Shown here piece after piece: positions 60,695-64,000 of a DNA stretch of 64,000 bases. The DNA lies in the NCBI RefSeq assembly GCF_051622035.1, contig NC_135357.1, positions 32,964,191 through 33,028,190 of the forward strand, written 5' to 3'. Under the pieces are notes generated by a model. It had not been told where the DNA came from and searched no databases. It saw only the letters and a list, made by a program, of their open reading frames with translations. Within the stretch, counting starts at the first letter, position 1. The number at the start of each line of letters is the position of its first letter. The translations under genes and the position numbers were made by a program. The DNA comes from Arctopsyche grandis (taxonomy: Eukaryota > Arthropoda > Insecta > Trichoptera > Hydropsychidae).

Positions 60695-61145
60695 TCCTGA
60701 CGCCTTTGCCCCCGATGCCTCCGTCGCTCCGGGGCCTTCGGCCCCAGCGCCGCCGACGCCTCCGGCGCCCCCGACGCCTTCGGCACCCCGGGGGCTTCGC
60801 CCCCAGCGCCGCCCACGCCTCCGGCGCCCCCAGCACCCCCGATGCCTTCGGCACCCCGGGGGCTTCGCCCCCAGCGCCGCCGACGCCTCCGGCGCCCCCA
60901 GCCCCCCCGATGCCTTCGGCACCCCGGGGGCTTCGCCCCCAGCGTCCCCGATGCCTTCGGCATCCCGTCGCCCCCAGCCCCCCCGATGCCTTCGGCACCC
61001 CGGGGGCTTCGCCCCCAGCGTCCCCGATGCCTTCGGCATCCCGTGGGCTTCGCCCCCAGCGCCGCCGACGCCTCCGGCGCCCCCAGCGCCCCGATGCCTT
61101 TGGCACCCCGGGGGCTTCGCCCCCAGCGCCGCCAGCGCCCCCGGC
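60695..61145. repeat. GC-rich minisatellite full of TTCG hairpins
   Basis: About 450 bp of very GC-rich repeat in otherwise AT-rich DNA. Units combine GATGCCTTCGGCACCCCG, GGGGGCTTCGCCCCCAGCG and GCCGACGCCTCCGGCGCCCC. GCCTTCGGC and GGGGGCTTCGCCCCC form short stems capped by TTCG, the stable tetraloop sequence. Ala/Pro- or Gly-rich frames on both strands are by-products. Confidence 0.9.
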
Positions 61146-61537
61146 AATGAAAAAACTGAAAAAATGAAAAAAATGAAAAAAATGAAAAACTGAAAAAATG
61201 AAAAAAATGAAAAAACTGAAAAAATGAAAAAAATGAAAAAAATGAAAAAACTGAAAAAATGAAAAAAATGAAAAAACTGAAAAAATGAAAAAAATGAAAA
61301 AAATGAAAAAACTGAAAAAATGAAAAAAATGAAAAAACTGAAAAAATGAAAAAAATGAAAAAAATGAAAAAACTGAAAAAATGAAAAAAATGAAAAAACT
61401 GAAAAAATGAAAAAAATGAAAAAAATGAAAAAACTGAAAAAATGAAAAAAATGAAAAAACTGAAAAAATGAAAAAAATGAAAAAACTGAAAAAATGAAAA
61501 AAATTAAAAAACTGAAAAATATGAAAAAAAAAAAAAA
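61146..61537. repeat. A-rich array of TGAAAAAA/CTGAAAAAA units
   Basis: About 390 bp of 11-13-bp units arranged in higher-order blocks of about 24 and 35 bp (CTGAAAAAATGAAAAAAATG). On minus it reads as endless Phe-Ser, a repeat artefact. Confidence 0.92.
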
Positions 61538-61574
61538 TTTGTTCCCCATACTGGTTGATGGTTGATCGTCCGTC

Positions 61575-61645
61575 ACATACAAATATACAAATATACAAAT
61601 ATACAAATATACAAATATACAAATATACAAATATACAAATATATT
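61575..61645. repeat. 10-bp tandem repeat ACAAATATAC
   Basis: About seven perfect copies, directly after the A-rich array. Confidence 0.92.
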
Positions 61646-61688
61646 TAGCGACAGTCCGTTTTTATATATAGTATATAGTATTATATAC

Positions 61689-61945
61689 CCCGTGGGTTCC
61701 ACATCAGATGACGGCTTATCCATAAAGCTTTTTGCCGGGATGGATTTCATTGTATGCTGGTCTAACAAATTCAAGGTAGATCGTTTCCAAGTCGATAAAC
61801 ATTCCCGTGATTGGGTTCCACTGATTTCAATGCTATTTTCATAGTATAGTGGATGTGGTGGAGGCATTTCAACAGCATTGTTATATGAAAGAGGTGGAAA
61901 AATGACTAGTGTGATCAAGGTAATGAATATTATGACAATGAACAT
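61689..61945 (-). CDS. Putative first exon of a secreted protein
   Basis: From a true ATG at 61945 the minus strand gives MFIVIIFITLITLVIF, a signal-peptide-like hydrophobic stretch, then PPPHPLYYENSIEI, RECLSTWKRSTLNLLDQHTM and FMDKPSSDVEPTG. Mixed composition and codon use look like real coding sequence, unlike the tandem repeats the frame runs into. A possible GTATAT donor lies at 61688-61687, so later exons would be further left, beyond the repeats, or lost. I do not recognise the family. It may instead be a decayed exon. Confidence 0.4.
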
Positions 61946-64000
61946 TTTATAAAGTTACATATGTAGATAATAAATTTAAAATTCTTTTCTTACAGAAAAT
62001 ATACATTCAATGTATAGGGAGAATAGGAGGCGCCAAAATTAAATTTATAGAAAATCCCTTTACTGTAATAATCACAACTCCCCTAATGAAGAGAGACCAA
62101 ACCATAATAACATTATATTTATTGACTCAACGTCATCCTGTGATTTGCAACAACACACTATAACTTTTGTTCTGACAGAAAGTATAGCCAGCGCTGTTCC
62201 ATTAGCAGTTATCACTACTAAAGTCTAACAACTTTTGAGAATTTTTCAGCATTTGCTCTTTTGTAAGATTTCTGGGGAACATAAATCCAAAATATATAGT
62301 GACTGCCGATTCTCATGCCGAACGCTTAGCTCTCACTAATGTTGTAAATACTTAGACTGGTTTAAACTTTTGTTTTCCATAAAAATATTGTTTATTTATA
62401 GTTCCAAACTGACTAAAATATCACGATTAGATTATAACCTTGTTTTCACATTGTTCTACCAGAACTTAAAATTGATACATAATTTTTTTTGTATATATGT
62501 ATGTATCTTCATATTTTTTAAATTATGTATATATGTTTTTACCTTTTCTAAATAATTAATGTTTTACATATATTGTTTGTTTATAATGTTTTACCTTCAT
62601 TACTTATTTATATTGTTAAAAGCAATTTTTCTTAAGATGTGTAATTCTCTGTTATTCTCATAATTACATATATGACTTAAATATTAATCAGCTAATCACT
62701 CACCATATAAAGTTTATCTCTTTTAATTCAAATAATTTAATAGTTCTAATCATTGTCTTTTACCTATTCTCTTGCGAAAAGTCCATTATCGATATTGTGT
62801 CTTAAAACTCATGAAAAGAATTCACCGAAGAACGGAGACATCTGATTTTTTTTTATTTGGTGATTCTTCAATGATTCAATGTTGAAATCACTTATTTCAT
62901 GTGTCTTTTTTGTGTTTTAAATTAATGAATATATATTTTTTGTTACGAATGTTTTAAATGTTATTAAAATTATATTTTAATGCTTTTATATGAATAAATG
63001 CTATTCTGTTGCTTGAGTGGCCCGTATTTAAACCCAATTACCTGACTCTTATTTCAATTTAAAACCGAAAAATCAAGGTGGACGAGAAATGGTCAAGCAT
63101 AAAAAAAAAAAAAAAATAGCCAATGTTTGGGAATTCCGAGTCATATTATATTTACACGATCAATCATAAATTGGGATTTATTTCAGTGAATTAAGATTTC
63201 GAAACATACTTAAGTAATTATAACTCTATAAAATTGCATTATGATACAGTTATTTTCTTTCTTAAATATAACATGTAAATTAAAAAGCAGAAATAGTAGA
63301 TTGTAAGCAGAATATACTACGATGACAATTCATATGTGTGTAGCGGCTGGCGAGCTTTTCAGAAATAAAATTATTTTGTGGAGCGAATAGCTTGTTACAG
63401 GGACGAGGAAGAGATGATAAAAATTATAACCATTATTCTCAAATGCTTATATTATATTTTCCAAATAGCAGTTTTGTGTAAACAAGATTTAGGTAGACAA
63501 GTTTTGAAAGGAGTATCTATACAATCAGAATGATATTTGACAGTTTAGATTTGAATAGGATGTGTGATTGTAGAGTGTTGAAACAATAAAGGTTTTATTT
63601 GTTTATTCAAGATATAGCCAAGCTTAATAACTAATTATATTCAATCACACAAATAATAATGTATTAATATATTTATGTAAATGTAACCCTCTGTGGTGAC
63701 CGCCGGGGTTCTGGCAGTACCAATGCGATGCACGGTCAGTCACCGTTTTGCGGGAAGTATTCTCTTCGTCAGAATAAACAACACCGTCACTGTTGCACTC
63801 GCCTTCCCCCATACCTCTAATAAAATATCTTTCAGAGTATCATCAAATTTATAAAATACTTTAACACGGATCTTATACTAATATACCTATTTATGTGCAT
63901 CTAAGATACTCTTCGTGGCTCTATTCTGTAATTTTTGTAGCCTATCTTAGCCTAGCCTACAGAAAAGATCCACAACACATAAAATGTGGTCGGACAATTG
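61946..64000. other. AT-rich right end without recognised genes
   Basis: No long coding frame. A GC-richer patch at 63688-63820 (TGTAACCCTCTGTGGTGACC, AATAAACAACACCGTCACTG) looks like an LTR end but was not bounded. A poly(A) run lies at 63101-63116. Confidence 0.4.

Noticed and set aside
60665-61945. A 426-residue minus-strand frame rich in Phe-Ser and Gly-Ala
   Set aside because: Most of it is the A-rich and GC-rich tandem arrays read through. Only the first 85 or so residues look like real coding sequence.
63688-63820. Possible solo LTR
   Set aside because: A TGTAAC start and an AATAAA-like box are present, but no end or target duplication could be fixed.

Overview
The window looks like nuclear DNA of an insect. 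It is AT-rich, its genes have short introns, it carries several ZAD-type C2H2 zinc-finger genes (an arthropod-specific family), and it is dense in RTE, jockey-like, Tc1, piggyBac, Harbinger, hAT and LTR elements. The order cannot be settled by eye. No bacterial or organellar genes, tRNA, rRNA or CRISPR array were seen.

Layout. 1-3690: two divergent ZAD zinc-finger genes (A on minus, running off the left edge; B on plus, complete). 3740-6020: a 9-bp-TSD foldback element, a long hairpin, an LTR remnant, a solo LTR and a MULE-like MITE. 6244-8790: an eight-exon PPP1R8/NIPP1 gene. 9340-10080: three small inverted-repeat elements. 10366-10803: a two-exon MSS4/RABIF gene. 11600-12900: Tc1 and jockey-like relics. 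12905-53125: a segmental array of five closely similar ZAD-C2H2 genes (C, D, E, F, G; ATGs at 13069, 22429, 35174, 45219, 51070), each preceded by palindromic DNA built from a short GTGACCAGTTTT-like motif. 53125-60000: nested hAT, LTR and piggyBac-like elements. 60690-61640: three adjoining low-complexity arrays, including a GC-rich one. 61689-61945: a possible secreted-protein exon on minus. The last 2 kb shows no recognised gene.

The duplicated zinc-finger units serve as their own control. One copy often shows the empty site of an element present in another, which gives exact ends and target duplications for a 7.1-kb piggyBac-like element, a Tc1-like element, an RTE LINE, a hAT element and three solo LTRs. 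The five genes are mosaics: diagnostic residues of exon 1, of the start of exon 2 and of the flanks group the copies differently, which points to gene conversion or unequal exchange. Finger number varies (12 to 16) on an 84-bp finger, often 168-bp two-finger, repeat.

How parts may work together (inference): ZAD-C2H2 proteins are DNA-binding regulators that dimerise through the ZAD. A fast-changing cluster of them, each copy lying next to the same palindromic repeat, suggests either self-regulation through that repeat or a repeat-targeting role comparable to vertebrate KRAB zinc fingers. NIPP1 and MSS4 are ordinary single-copy host genes.
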